NCBI GenBank assembly: GCA_038363925.1
Contig: JAQQWL010000006.1
Location: 476,501-540,500, forward strand
Source of the DNA: Apiospora phragmitis
Lineage: Eukaryota; Ascomycota; Sordariomycetes; Amphisphaeriales; Apiosporaceae
DNA: 64,000 nucleotides
Direction of reading: 5' to 3'
The notes below the pieces were generated by a model that searched no databases, was not told where the DNA came from, and saw only the letters and a list, made by a program, of their open reading frames with translations. A program made the position numbers and the translations under genes. Positions 21,465 to 32,975 of this stretch are shown here, one piece after another (position 1 is the first letter of the stretch; each line of letters opens with the position of its first letter).

Positions 21465-23845
21465 CCACGGTGCTAAGATAGATGCATGGACGCGCGCACC
21501 ATGGCGATATTTCCGGAGGTCAGCATGTACGTAAGCAGTAATGCGGCGGGCTTTTTTTCCTCTCTAGCCAGCCTCATTCTCAGAGCTACACGATCTACAC
21601 GACTACTGCAGCTGCAGCTACGTTCAGAACTTAGAAGTCTTGCCTAGGTCTTTACGGAAAAGCTATCTGTAAGAATTGAACTCCATAGGTCCGAACCGAA
21701 ACCCGTCCGAGAGTGAGGCGTCATCTGCCCGGGATATCATAAAAAAAAACCAGGGGTATTTTTTCCAGAAGAAAAAAAACCATCCCAATAATGATGGGAC
21801 CAAAGAGGATATGTATTAATAAACTTGGATTCTCTGGTCGGGAAGAACGGGACTGGATGAATCGGATTTCGGACCCCTGTAATGGGAATCGACACAGGCG
21901 ACCGACAAAAAGAGTGGCCTGGAGGGGTAGGGGGCAGGGACAGAGAGTTTGAGTCTCTTAGGCCTGAGTGTAGCGCCTACGATCTCGTAGTGCCCCCTCA
22001 CTCTTCTCTGCAAGGACCAAGCAGAAGACCAAGTGGCAAGACCACAGCTCAGGGACAGGGCCACTTGTTTCATCTTAAGTTCTGCACTTTGTTCCTGGCT
22101 CCGATCTCTTGGCAAGCAGCCGCCTCCAGTATTTTCCAGTTTTCTCTGCTGACATTTGCAGGATGGATGACGAAAGCCACGATAGCTATGGGGCTGACAC
22201 TCCAGTCCGGAGTCTTCTGACGCCCGTCCCCCTGTAACCTCGAAAACGGTGCGCCGCTAGCAAGCAAAGCTACGGCAGCAGGCAGGTCGGTGCGTCACGG
22301 AGCTGAACGTCCAGGCGAGCGATGCTTGGGTAGCAGCCTCTAATCTTTGAACCTGGCTCGGCCTCGCTATGCACAATGCGCGCGAGAGGGAAGACGGGGG
22401 TTAAAAATCATAAAAAACTATTTAGAGGACCCATCGGACCGTCCATGATGACAGACAGGTAGGCAGTAGGTACGTGATTTGTAAACATGTCAATCGGCCG
22501 CCGATTCAATATTGGCGATGGAGAGGAAAGGAAAGGAAAGAGGCGCCGCCGGCCACGTCTACCTACGTCGGCTGCGCCTTTGGTTCCTTTTGACGCTGCT
22601 GGCGTTTTTCGTGACAACCCGCGGTCGGTCTGAACAGCCGACCGCCAGCCATTATTGGCGAGCTGGACTGCAGCCACACGTCACGGATGCGTAAGGAGTA
22701 GGAAGAGGAGGTTGGTGTCGTCGTATCGCCAGATACCATTGTTTATTAAGTCGTCAACTTTCCTTGATTACTTGGTAGGTTTCCGACCATTCGATAGGTG
22801 CTGCTGTGTTACACGACTCAGTAAAGGTAACAACGAGCGATATAGCATTTTCACCTAAGCCACCGCTAGCTCCTTCGCGAGGGGGGGGGGGGGCGCCATG
22901 CTGCAGAGAAGACCAAGATTTCTCAGGCCCAGACCGAGAAAGCCTGGCGCAGCAACCCCGCCGGACCAGCAGCGTAGTTCCGACTCCCGGGAGAGGAGGA
23001 AGAAACAGTGGAAGAAGCAAATTCTCTTGGCACGCCTAACCGTGCTCATTGGACATCTCCGAGCTGGCAGATGCAAGCACAACTGCACAAGACCCTCCCT
23101 CTTCTGCAAAAGGCGACGCGCGTGTGTTGTTTAGTACTTGCTGCAGAAGCTCCAGCCTCCAATGAGTCCATCAAGTGCCACATGGTGGCCGGGTCTCGGG
23201 TTTCAAAGATAGATCCTGGACGCACCACCACGCGGTCGAAGCAGTCGTCGGACACCCCATCTAAGAGCTGAAATATGCCAGGGGGCACGGCTATGGGCAC
23301 AAAACTAGCAAAAGTGAAGGCATCGAGCAAATCGCTTTTTTTACATTAGCTATTAGCTTCCCCCATACCCATGATCCGTTACCCGTACGGCGTGTGCCCA
23401 GCGGTACCTTGCTCTCGGCCCCCCATCAAAGCGGTTCCTGGCGTCACAAGAAAGCAAGCAAGAAAGCAAGAAAACAAGGCGAGACATTCCATCGGGCCAA
23501 CTTTGCTCAACATCGGTGCATATGAGACGAGACATATAACGTTGTCCTCCCAGAGTTCCTGATCAGTTATTGACCCATTTCACATACTTTGTCGTCTTGG
23601 CCCTGTTCGACCTCGCTTGCTTGCTCCCCCGCCTCGAGAGAGTGTGCCGTGTACTTGTAGGTCGCAGGTTACGGGTCAGGCAATCAACCTTATCTTGACT
23701 GCCGCTGCAGCTGGAGGTTACATGCAACAGCAGTAGCAGAGCAGAATTTCTCAGGTCCCACTAGCGCCGAGAGTTGAGATCGGGCGTTTGCATTTGTTTG
23801 CTTGCTGTTATCTCCCAATACTACCTCTCTCCTCAACGAGCAAAG
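21465..23845. other. Intergenic, 2.4 kb
   Basis: A long region upstream of the second F-box gene. It holds purine-rich simple sequence near 22515-22540, a run of thirteen G at 22881-22893, and AAGC/AAGA-type repeats near 23450-23475. Several open frames of 60-110 codons overlap in different frames without any domain. No gene is supported. It may contain a long 5' UTR. Confidence 0.45.
22881..22893. repeat. G13 homopolymer
   Basis: Thirteen consecutive G followed by CGCC. The length is uncertain in any sequencing consensus. Confidence 0.8.
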
Positions 23846-26800
23846 ATGGCGGGCACCAGGCTGCAGAAACCGAGTCCGGTCCCCTCACAGCAAAGGTCAC
23901 CCCCCAACACGCTGCGCAAGAAGCCACCACCAGTTTCGATGCACAGTTATCCCGCCATGCCCAAGCAAAGACCTCCGCCCCCGGTTTCTTTCGACAACAC
24001 AAGATCAGCACCCGCGGTCCCTACGACTACGAGGCGGAGACACGGCTCTCTTTCTGCCGTTGCCAAAACAGCACAGCAACCCCAATACCAGTACCAGTAC
24101 TACGCACCATATCAGGCCACCCCGTTGCCGGACCCGCGCAGCACTGACGGGCGCCGGGGCTGGCCACTCGATGTGGTTGATGATACCACCACAAAGAACC
24201 AGTAAGCGACCCTTGTATTGAAACCGTATAATTTCCTCCTCCGTGGCCGAACCAGCAGCCGCCTATTTGCGTCTTCCACCGTAGTTGGTGCTACCACCCT
24301 TGATGAGCTGGTGGGCCGGTCCATGTTCACTTCCACCCCAAACTCCGACCGCTGTCTTGATCTTGTGTCCCCTTTTTTAAAGTGGTTTTTTGCCTGCTGC
24401 CTGCATCCAAAGCGGTTGGCAATTTGAGCGTTTTGGCGGCACGGCTCCTCTTAAGCGAAAGATGCGAACTCTTCCAAGCCGATCGGCATGACATCTTTCC
24501 CCATGTTTCGTTAGATTCGATCCAAACTTTACCATGAGCCGCTCAGCGAGCAGCACATATTTCATGCAGGTTCCACCCCTGATGATCTTATTCCCCCACC
24601 ACCTTGCACTGACCGTCCCACCCTACAACACCCCCCTGGCACATGTTCGTGGTTAGCGCTGCGCTGAAAAAAAGCACCATCATTTCCACAACTGCCGCTG
24701 GCGCAGCTTTAACCACTTCAGCGACAGCCTCATCCTATTCCCAGGCCCAGTGGCCAGTAGCCTCTTCTGGTAGTACCTAGAATGGTTTAGACGTAGCAGT
24801 CCTGCCAAATGAACAGGCATTTTCAAGTGAACGGGCTTGGGGGGAAACAAAGAAAGAGACAGCGAGAGAGGCAGGGAAAATGTGCATCTCACTTGTCGTT
24901 CTTCATCCCCCCTTTTAAAATCTTCAGACCGCACACACACACAAACTTACATACATACACACGTGGGCTGTTGGATCGCCGCGCGTTGAGTTGTATTGCG
25001 ATACTCCATGACCCTAGCACGCCAACCATTTTAATCCCTTGAGAGCCCCACGGAAACCTGCCGATCGCTTTTACTTGCCATCCCCGTCCATATGTCTGGG
25101 GCCGCAAGCCGATTAACATAACTGACCCTGTCCCGCCTTCTCCTGCCGCTTACAGAATTGCGAGAGCACCTGCAAGACCATCTGCGAGGCCATCCCACAC
25201 CAGAACTCGTTCTGCCTCTGCTGTCGTGTACACACCTCGGTACGACAATAACCTGCTGAAGCCTGTCAACGCTCTCGCCCCCAGGAGAAGCCCCAAGATG
25301 GCCGACCCCGGTCCTTCCTTTGTTCCCGTCACTGCCGTTGGTTCGAGAATGTCCAGACCCAACATGGACCGACAAAGTTCTTTCGGTGCCTACAGTGCAA
25401 CCTCTACTCAACAATCGCGCTCATCAACGAGGGCCCCGCCGCCGCCCATAGCCCCTGGTTCCTATGCGCAGTTCGACAACCGCCCACAGCCATTTCAAAG
25501 GCCATCCAGTAGCAGCTCCAGCGCCAGCGGCAGCAGCGTCATGACCAGGGAGAGCATCGAGTCTAGGATGCGCAGCCCCGCGAGCAGTCGCACGAGCTTC
25601 GAGTCATGGGACTCGGCGCCGCGAAAGTCGGAGTTTTCGTCGTGGCAACGTCCCTCCCCTATAAAGCAGTTTAGGAGGAGGGCTCCGGGAGAGCTGTTCG
25701 CCGCGCTCCCGGGAGAGGTGATGCAACTTATACTGGACCATCTGGGAGATCTGCATTTGGAGCCGAGCAGCACCAGCTGTGCGACTTGCATGATGAGAGA
25801 CTTCTGCTCGGTTGCCCTCTCAGCCAGGAAGCTCTTGTTCCATGCGAGAACGGCACTGTAAGAAACCTACCGGAGAATGTTTTCATGTGATGACTAACAA
25901 GTAGACAGCTATGAGAATATCCTGTTGGTAGGAAATGATTCGGCTGTGCAGAAGAAACGCTACAAGCTCAATGCTGGCACGCGACTCGTCTTGCTCCGGC
26001 GCACACTCAGAGCGAATCCGGCAGTGAGCGCCATGGTGCATACCTTGAAGGTGCCCGCATCTCCCGCGGGAGTCGCCGTGGAGGAATACCAGAACTTAGT
26101 GGCGTCGGTCATCATGGCATGTCCCAAATTTGAGCAGCTTGTCGGCCCCATCACGACTTATGACCACACCTGGAATCGACTCCACCACGCCTTGTCCACC
26201 CGCTGGAAGCTCAAGGAGATGAACTGGGTGGTCGGACCGTCTCCGTACCAACGCCAGCGCCGGATCCAATCGAGTTCGAGCACCGCACAGATGATGGCGC
26301 GATCCAACCCACAGCTGCACGCGCCCCCGGGCGATCTGCAACCGCAGCAGAGCCTGGCCTTCCTCGACTTCAACACGAACTGGGGCCGTCTCCAGACGCT
26401 GTCCATCCACTGCTTGCCGGGCGCCACGTTGACGCCTCTGTCGCTGGTGGAATCGATGCTCGCGCACATGCCCGCTATCGAGCATCTCTACTTGTCGAAC
26501 TTGCCCCTGACCTCGTTCGACGACTCGAGCTTGCTGGCGCTCCCGTCGCTCAAGACGCTGTGGCTGTCGAATCTGCCGGGCATCACCAGCGCCGGGCTGT
26601 CCGCGTTTGCGACGCGCCAGAGCGCCCGGAGCATCGCCGCGTTGACGCTGAAAGGCCTGAATATCACCTCGCTCCCGGCGCTCGTGCGCATCTTCTCGAA
26701 CCTGGTGTCGCTCGACAAGTTCTCCTTTGTGCAAAACAGGGCGCCCGTCCTGCCGCCGGATGAGATGATCTGGCTCTTTCCGTACCTCGCTTCCAAGTCG

Positions 26801-27471
26801 CTACGAAAGCTGCACTGGGATATTCCGGTCAACGACGCGGCAAATCCGGCAGACCCCATTCTGGCCAAGAGCATTGCAGCCGGTGGATTCCCTCGCTCCG
26901 TTCGCTTCGCGCCCCGAGCGATGCGGACGGGATGTTCCAGGCGCTGTGCATGCCGGTCGAGAAGATCGAGCTGGCCAGCGATCGATTCCACGGGCGTGGA
27001 CTGATCAACAACGGCCAACGCAGCGGCCCGAACTCGCCCACGGCGACGTCTCGCCAAACCGCGGTCGCGGCCGCGGAGAAGTCCAGCCGGAACTTGCACC
27101 ACGCCCGCCTCGCGGCGCAGAACCGGATCGAGGCGGCGCGGTCGCAGCCGCGCTACTTTGTCAACGTTATCGACGAGGACGGGTCCGTGTTGGAGAAGTA
27201 CGGCATATCGGGCTACATGGGCCAGGTCGAGTCGCGGATCCAGTACCACCTGCTCCCGGACCGGGGCGCGACGGACGATAACGGCGGGCTCCTGGACTTG
27301 GCGGACGCGCTGCTGAGCGACGGGGGCGAGGCGCTCGGGAGCGGCGACGGCGGCCGCGAGGGCTGCTCGGGGCGGTGGAACGCTAACGAGACGAGCGCGG
27401 CGGATAAGCGGAATCGGGAGAGGTGGTGGCATACGGAGCGGGGGCGGTGGCGGCAGGTTGGGCTGGCGTGA
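23846..27471 (+). CDS. F-box/leucine-rich protein with long first intron, one-base frameshift
   Basis: Inferred exons are 23846-24201, 25156-25857 and 25909-27471. Intron 1 is 954 bases, very long for a fungus, but it has GTAAGC and TTACAG ends and matching phase. Intron 2 is 51 bases and phase-matched. Exon 1 encodes a Pro/Gln-rich disordered segment. Exon 2 is Ser-rich (SSSSSSASGSS) and then an F-box-like segment (LPGEVMQLILDHLGDL ... VALSARKLLFHARTALYENI). Exon 3 has leucine-rich repeats (TLWLSNLPGITSAGLSAFA; IAALTLKGLNITSLPALVRI). CCCC at 26912-26915 lacks one C; adding it joins SVRFAP to DADGMFQALCMPVEK. The corrected length is 873 residues. The likely role is an SCF substrate adaptor. 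Exon 1 could instead be a separate short gene; the phase match favours one gene. Confidence 0.72.
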
Positions 27472-28228
27472 GGGACGAGGAAAGGAGAGGAGAGGATAGG
27501 AGTGTGTGAGGGATGAGGGGGCGGGCGTATGAGGTGGGAATAAGGGGAGCGTACGGGATGGGGAAAGTGCATATAGCATACATGATGATATCTATAACGA
27601 TGAAGACAGCGACGGCATTTTGGGGTCGGTTTTTGGGTAATGCGTGGATTAACGAACAACACGCGGGTTTTAGGATTAGGATTATAGGGACTAGGTCAGG
27701 ATCAGGGCGCAGTCTGGATACTTAGACACTGGAGCAAGGTAGCTCGCATACAATTGTAATACCATATAGCACCGAATGATACCCCAACATGGATAATCAA
27801 ATTAATCTGAAATCGAAGGATGCATAGCGAGAAAATCACTGGCCATTTTTATGAAGGCTGCTTCCCTCCGTTAGCAGAAGCAATCATGTTCGACGATAAT
27901 GTCTATGTCGGGCTTGGTTCGGATTCGGCTCCGATGGTCGGGCATCTTTCGCGCCGACCATAAATCACAGTGGACGTCATTGCTTTTTGCGCGGTCCTAG
28001 CCGTCATTGAAAAAAAGGTGGCGGCGTTATCGCGCGAAACAGAAAACCGAAACTCCCAACCAACATTGCCAAACCAACATAACACAACCAACCACAATTG
28101 CCTTGAACTTGTTTATTTCAAATAGTAATCATTGTTACTTGCCGACGACCTCGAACAACACTCCGTACGGAAACATCCTATCCTCAAAGTACTACATAGT
28201 TTATTGTGTGGAAAGCGCAACAGCTACC
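27472..28228. other. Intergenic
   Basis: Holds the 3' region of the F-box/LRR gene and the promoter of the HscB gene. A short A run occurs near 28009. No gene is seen. Confidence 0.45.
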
Positions 28229-29098
28229 ATGCGGTCTTCATTACTACCTCGGCGGCGCCCGTTGGAGCGCATCTGCGACGCCTGTCAACAGCAGCGGCGC
28301 GAGTTGTCCAGCTCGACAAACAGATCAATCAGCCTTTTCAGCAAGCCTTCGCCGTCACCATGCACCACCTCCGCCTCGATACCGAGACGCTCCAAAGCGC
28401 CGACGGCCTCTCTGCTCTCGAACCGAGCCTTCTCTCAAACACGAAACACGCAGGCAGGCGAAGCCGCGTCCCGCAAGCCTGAACCTGATTCTTCGTCCGC
28501 CACACAGCAGCAGCAGCAGTCTTCTACGAACAGCAGCAGCAAACAGGCCGTCATCCCCCCAACCCACTACGAGCTCTTCCCCGAAACCCTGTCAAAGGGT
28601 CCCCCGCCCCATGGCCCCTTCGCCGTCGACGCGACGGCCCTGCGCCGCGAGTTCTTGAGGCTGCAGTCGAAGGCGCACCCGGACATGCACCCGCAAGCGA
28701 ACAAGAACCGGGCCGAGGCGGCGTCGGCGCGTATCAACGAGGCGTTCAAGACGCTGACGGACCCCCTGCGGCGGGCGCAGTACCTGCTCGAGCTGGCGGG
28801 CCGGGGCGACAACCCGGGGACGGACGAGGCGGCCAAGGTGGAGGACCCGGAGCTGCTGATGGAGGTGCTCGAGGCGCGCGAGCTGATCGAGGAGGCCGAG
28901 AGCGAGGAGGCGCTGCGGCCGCTGCGGGAGGAGAACGCGGCGCGGGAGCGGGCGAGTGAGGGGGTGTTGGCGGAGTGCTTCGCCAGGGGGGATCTGGACG
29001 GGGCGGCGCATGAGGCGGTGCGGTTGCGGTATTGGGTCAATATTCGGGAGAGCATCGATGGGTGGGAGAGGGGGAAGCCTGTGGTATTGGCGCACTAA
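28229..29098 (+). CDS. JAC1: Mitochondrial J-protein co-chaperone HscB/Jac1
   Basis: A single-exon gene of 289 residues. The Arg/Ser-rich N-terminus without acidic residues for about 20 positions (MRSSLLPRRRPLERICDACQ) is a typical mitochondrial presequence. A Gln/Ser-rich linker follows. The J domain begins near residue 113 (HYELFPETL), with the HPD motif at 150-152 in SKAHPDMHPQ, then SARINEAFKTLTDPLRRAQYLL. The C-terminal HscB oligomerisation domain has the LLMEVLEARELIEEAES signature that binds the Isu scaffold. In yeast, Jac1 stimulates the Hsp70 Ssq1 to release Fe-S clusters from Isu. The reading frame is intact. The ATG at 28229 is used because it starts the presequence, although the frame is open upstream. 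Confidence 0.92.
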   Translation: MRSSLLPRRRPLERICDACQQQRRELSSSTNRSISLFSKPSPSPCTTSASIPRRSKAPTASLLSNRAFSQTRNTQAGEAASRKPEPDSSSATQQQQQSSTNSSSKQAVIPPTHYELFPETLSKGPPPHGPFAVDATALRREFLRLQSKAHPDMHPQANKNRAEAASARINEAFKTLTDPLRRAQYLLELAGRGDNPGTDEAAKVEDPELLMEVLEARELIEEAESEEALRPLREENAARERASEGVLAECFARGDLDGAAHEAVRLRYWVNIRESIDGWERGKPVVLAH

Positions 29099-29898
29099 TG
29101 GTGTTTAGCAAGCCGCTCATGGGGCGCTTAGCATGTTGTTTCGACGATTGAGCTTGGGGGTTTTGTTGTACCCTCCTACCTACCTACATTGCAATGGGCC
29201 TTCATAGACCTGTTGTGTCTTTGGTCGTCGTCCCAGCACTGTTAGGTATCACAGTACTTGGTCATGAGTCAAGAGGACATTAGTCAAGAGGCCATTGTCT
29301 TGCTAGAGATGACAAAACACAGAAACTACTCTGATCTATTCCCTTCTCAGGCTGATGATATAGTGAGTAGCTCGTTCTTTCGTCATTAGGGATGTGTACA
29401 TGAATTCTGGTCTTCGCCTATTATCCATACTGTCTGTCCCAAGATGGGCCACAACAAAGTTCATCTAACGAACCCCTTAAACATCTCACGACAGACAAGT
29501 ATGTAAGCCTCAGTCAGGTATTAGAGCAAGAGAACATATTGGGACGATAATTCCAAACCTTAGTCCAATCTGGCCAACTAAATCATGTGCCAATCCATTC
29601 ATGGCTAACAGATACAAAACCTCGCGAGTTTTATTTGTTCTTGTCATTGTAGTGGTCCTCCAACCGAGCTACTTCTTTTATCCTGAATGACCCGAGTACT
29701 GGGAGTGTTCAACCAAGGCCTCTCATCGAGTCGAGAACCTCCATCCTGGTTCGACGTGTACATCATGGCTTTTCCGCGTCATTGCTGGTAGATGCCGACA
29801 GTGTGCCGTTAATCTGGCGCACCCAGGACGTATCTCGATAAACAGGTGATACTTTCCTCAAAGTATGAGCAGTCTCACCATTATTATCGTCGCCCTAG
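29099..29898. other. Intergenic (convergent 3' ends)
   Basis: About 800 bases between the convergent HscB and F-box-like genes. Moderately AT-rich, with no supported gene, RNA or repeat. Confidence 0.45.
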
Positions 29899-31132
29899 TC
29901 ATTGGCTGAAGGAGTGGTGACTGCTGAAGTACCTAGTCGCGACCCCGCTGTGGTACTTGTGGGTTTGGACCCATTCCAGATGCTCGACGTAGTCGAAGGC
30001 CTGGCCGTGCAGGATGCGGATCAGGTGGCCGAGCCCAGCCGTCATGACGAACTCGTCGTAGGAGCGGCAGTTGGTGTCGTGCTTGGCGCAGTGGTCGAAG
30101 GGCCAGGGGGACGAACTCGAAGTATTGCTCAAGAACTGGATTAAAATGGGGGAGTTAGTTAGAAGAGGAAGAAGTCATTCCAGCTTGCGCGGTTATTGAG
30201 AGACAAAAAGGAACCGAACCCTAGTTAGCTGCCTGAGGAGAATGGTGTAGGGGGGGACTTACCCAGCTTGCACTGGCCCTTGAGCCAAGCCTGGACCACG
30301 AGCATGTCGTCGAAGTCCCTCCTGAGGATGGCACGCACCAGGCGCGATTCGTTGCGCCAGTTTCCCCGGTAGTCCTTAGACGCAGCGGGGTCGTCGTCGT
30401 CGTAGGTGTAGAGAAGGGGGAACAGGGTGTACATGGCGCGAAACAGCATAAACGCCTTTTATGAGCCGCTCTTTGGTCGTCGGGCCGCGCTCCCAGCAGA
30501 AGTTACTTCTGGGCGGCGCCGACGCCGTCTCGGCGTAGCGGTCGGCGAGGTACCGGACCTGCTTGTCGTACTTGGCGACCTCGATCAAGTGCTGCTGTTC
30601 GTCGGGGGGCGAAGGCGGTGCGGACGGGCGGGAGCGGCCGCTCCTGGCGGCTCTGGCTCTGGCGGCCCGGCGGCGGCAGCAGGCCGTGGCTCATGAGGAA
30701 ATCCTCCGTCTCGTCCTCGTCGTAGATGGCCACGTCCTTGGCCTGGGCGGCGATGACGGCGTACCGGAAGGTCGCGAGGCCCATCTGGTCGATGGCGATC
30801 TGCAGCTTGATGCGCGCCCCGTCGTTCTGGAAGACGTCGTGGAAGAACGTGTTGACCTGGACGACGCGGTGCAGGGCCTCGAGGTCCGGCAGGCGGCTCA
30901 TGATCTCGGTGCAGATCATGCGGTTCTTCAGGGCGCACAAGGTGTGGGGCATTTGCTCGTTGACCTGGACGTGGGCGAGAACGAGATGGTTGTGTGCCGT
31001 GTACGCTTGGTCGAATTCGGGGTGGTCCGTCATGGTTCTCGCCAGGCTGTCGCGGTCGGGGAGCTGGCTCAGATATCGGAATTGGACCATGCTCTTTGGT
31101 GAACATCCCGGACGGTAGTAGGGTGTAGTCAT
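29899..31132 (-). CDS. F-box-like protein of unknown target, three one-base breaks
   Basis: From the ATG at 31132 the N-terminal part contains an F-box-like segment (ICTEIMSRLPDLEALHRVVQ) followed by helices, the layout of many Sordariomycete F-box-like proteins. A 127-base intron (30136-30262, GTAAGT...CAG) separates the last exon. Three breaks occur on this strand: one extra base in the run of six G at 30604-30609 (joining FAP to DEQQHLIEVAKYDK), one extra in CC at 30455-30456 (joining RLIK to AFMLFRAMY), and one extra in GGG at 30100-30102 (joining FVPLA to FDHCAKHDTN). With all three removed the gene is 367 residues, ending YFSSHHSFSQ. The alternative start at 31090 (MVQFRYL) is possible. 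Function is unknown. Confidence 0.65.
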
Positions 31133-31599
31133 ATTGTACGCAAAACGCCGAAGTTGGGTTTTAGGGTGTAAGACTCTGGGAGGGAGGAAGGAGTCGGCAA
31201 GGTGCAAAGGTTGATGTAGTTTGTAGGGACGGCGGGTTAGGTGTCCCTGGGAAAGAGTTGCTGTGTTTATCAATAGGGGTACCTAGAAGCTGAGACGCCT
31301 GCTGCAACGGACTGAGTCTTTCATTTAGAGTCAAACTTTTGAATATGCCTAGGCAACCTTCCTTTGGCCTGGCAACCTAGAAAAGACGATGTTCCCTTGT
31401 GGGTTGGAAGTGTCTGAAACTACTAGCGATAAAAAGGGAGATTAGGCAATTTTGTGGAAATGTTGCCCAGAACATTCACTTTAACTGTACTCCCTTCTGA
31501 TCAGAAACTTTCTATACTTGAGGGAGCAGCTTAACTCTGGCACGGCGGGTTTAGGTCGCAACATATCCATCATGCTTCTTCCGTGAGCTTCTATCCTGA
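31133..31599. other. Intergenic
   Basis: The upstream region of the F-box-like gene and the 3' side of the esterase. No feature is recognised. Confidence 0.45.
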
Positions 31600-32367
31600 T
31601 CAGCTCCGTGACGACCCGTCCCCCCACTTGAAGCAACCCCCAGCAGTGCACGCAAGATCAAACCACTCCATTACCACGGCCTCTTGATTCTGGATATTAT
31701 GCGAGACACCCGCGGCACTGTACGCCTCGAACCGGCCGGTCGAGCCATAAACGTACTTGGTCCAGCCCGGCACAGGGGTATCCGCCGTGGCGCTGACCGG
31801 CGTTTCGCCCAGCCCCAGCACCGACGTCCACTGCTTCACCTCCTCCCCGAAGTTGACATAGCTCACCACCTCGTCGGCCGTCCCGTGGAACACCTGCATC
31901 TTCGGCCGCCACCCGTCGCCGTCATCGTCGTAGCCCGGATACGCTGCCCGCACCATGGCCGCCCACTCCGCGCCGCTATGCGTGATCTGGCCGGTCGCGC
32001 ACGCATCGCTCCAGGTCCCGTAGCCCGCGCCCGCGCCCGCGCCCACGAAGCAGCCGAACGGCACGCCCGCGAACGCCGCGCCCGCCGCGAACAGGTCCGG
32101 GTACGCGCCCGCGAGTACGTTGGTCATCATGGCGCCCGACGAGACGCCCGTGACGAAGACGCGGGCCCGGTCGCCGCCGTACTTGGCCAGGGTCCAGCGC
32201 ACCATGCTCGCGATGCCCAAGCTGTCGCCTCCGCTGTCGTGGGTCAGTGTCGACCCGTTTTCGCTGGACGAGACGTCCCAGCACTTGTCCGCGGCGTTGG
32301 GGCTGTCCGGGTAGATCACGATAAAACCGTGCTGGCTCGCGAGGGCGGCGTACTGTGGATCGCGCAC
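31600..32367 (-). CDS. CE1 esterase (acetylxylan/feruloyl esterase, PHB-depolymerase-like), 5' part missing
   Basis: The frame encodes the C-terminal two-thirds of a family CE1 esterase that removes acetyl or feruloyl groups from xylan. The serine nucleophile is in GVSSGAMMTNVLAG, the acid in HGTADEVVSY and the histidine in AAGVSHNI. Before these comes YAALASQHGFIVIYPDSP, which in full-length members follows about 70-90 residues (signal peptide, first strands and the oxyanion-hole HYCTG-type motif). No ATG begins this frame. Its first codons follow CCACAG, a good intron acceptor at about 32353-32355, so an upstream exon is expected. I searched the minus strand to 32975 and found nothing matching the N-terminal domain. 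The gene is therefore either truncated or has a diverged first exon. It is divergent from the Gfo/Idh gene. Confidence 0.75.
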   Translation of the reverse strand: MRDPQYAALASQHGFIVIYPDSPNAADKCWDVSSSENGSTLTHDSGGDSLGIASMVRWTLAKYGGDRARVFVTGVSSGAMMTNVLAGAYPDLFAAGAAFAGVPFGCFVGAGAGAGYGTWSDACATGQITHSGAEWAAMVRAAYPGYDDDGDGWRPKMQVFHGTADEVVSYVNFGEEVKQWTSVLGLGETPVSATADTPVPGWTKYVYGSTGRFEAYSAAGVSHNIQNQEAVVMEWFDLACTAGGCFKWGDGSSRS

Positions 32368-32975
32368 ATGACGGAGCGTCGATGCCCGCAGTCAAGACCA
32401 GTTAGCATGCATGTGGTCACTTCCGCTTCCGTGAATAGTCCCACATCAGGATTGGGAGATGTTCATTGGGGAAGTTAGCAGCGTTCTGCAGGAGAGAATT
32501 GATCAGGAGATAGGCCCATACATCATCTCGGATAGGTAGTTGTCTGGATTGGACTTTGCAGGCATGTGATCAAATGTCGAGGTGGGAGGTCAAGGTAGCA
32601 AGGACTGGAAGCAATCCAATGCCAGGCCTCAGCTACCATACACAAGCTTAGTTCGGCAGTGCGATAGCGATTTTCCTGTGGTGAACAACTAAATTTAGTA
32701 TACTTCAACTTTACGGGGCCTGCCGTGGATTTAACGTTGCGCCAACGAGATCCGACCCTTGCTGGAGCTGGACCCGCGCTTGACAGTCAAGACAGTCCAC
32801 TGCCCCGCTTCTGTGCAACGACGACCAAATCAAGTCCAGCTCATAACTCAGCAGACGGTAGTCGGCCCGGCTACAATATCGTAGCAATCTTCAAACCATC
32901 AATAAAGGCGGTTTCATTTTAACTGACTGACTGGATAAATATCTGAGGAATTCAGACATTCGACAGCTCACGACT
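32368..32975. other. Divergent promoter region, possible site of lost esterase exon
   Basis: About 600 bases between the divergent esterase frame and the oxidoreductase gene. No CE1 N-terminal exon is recognisable on the minus strand. The segment near 32940-32970 is the likely leader of the oxidoreductase. Confidence 0.45.
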
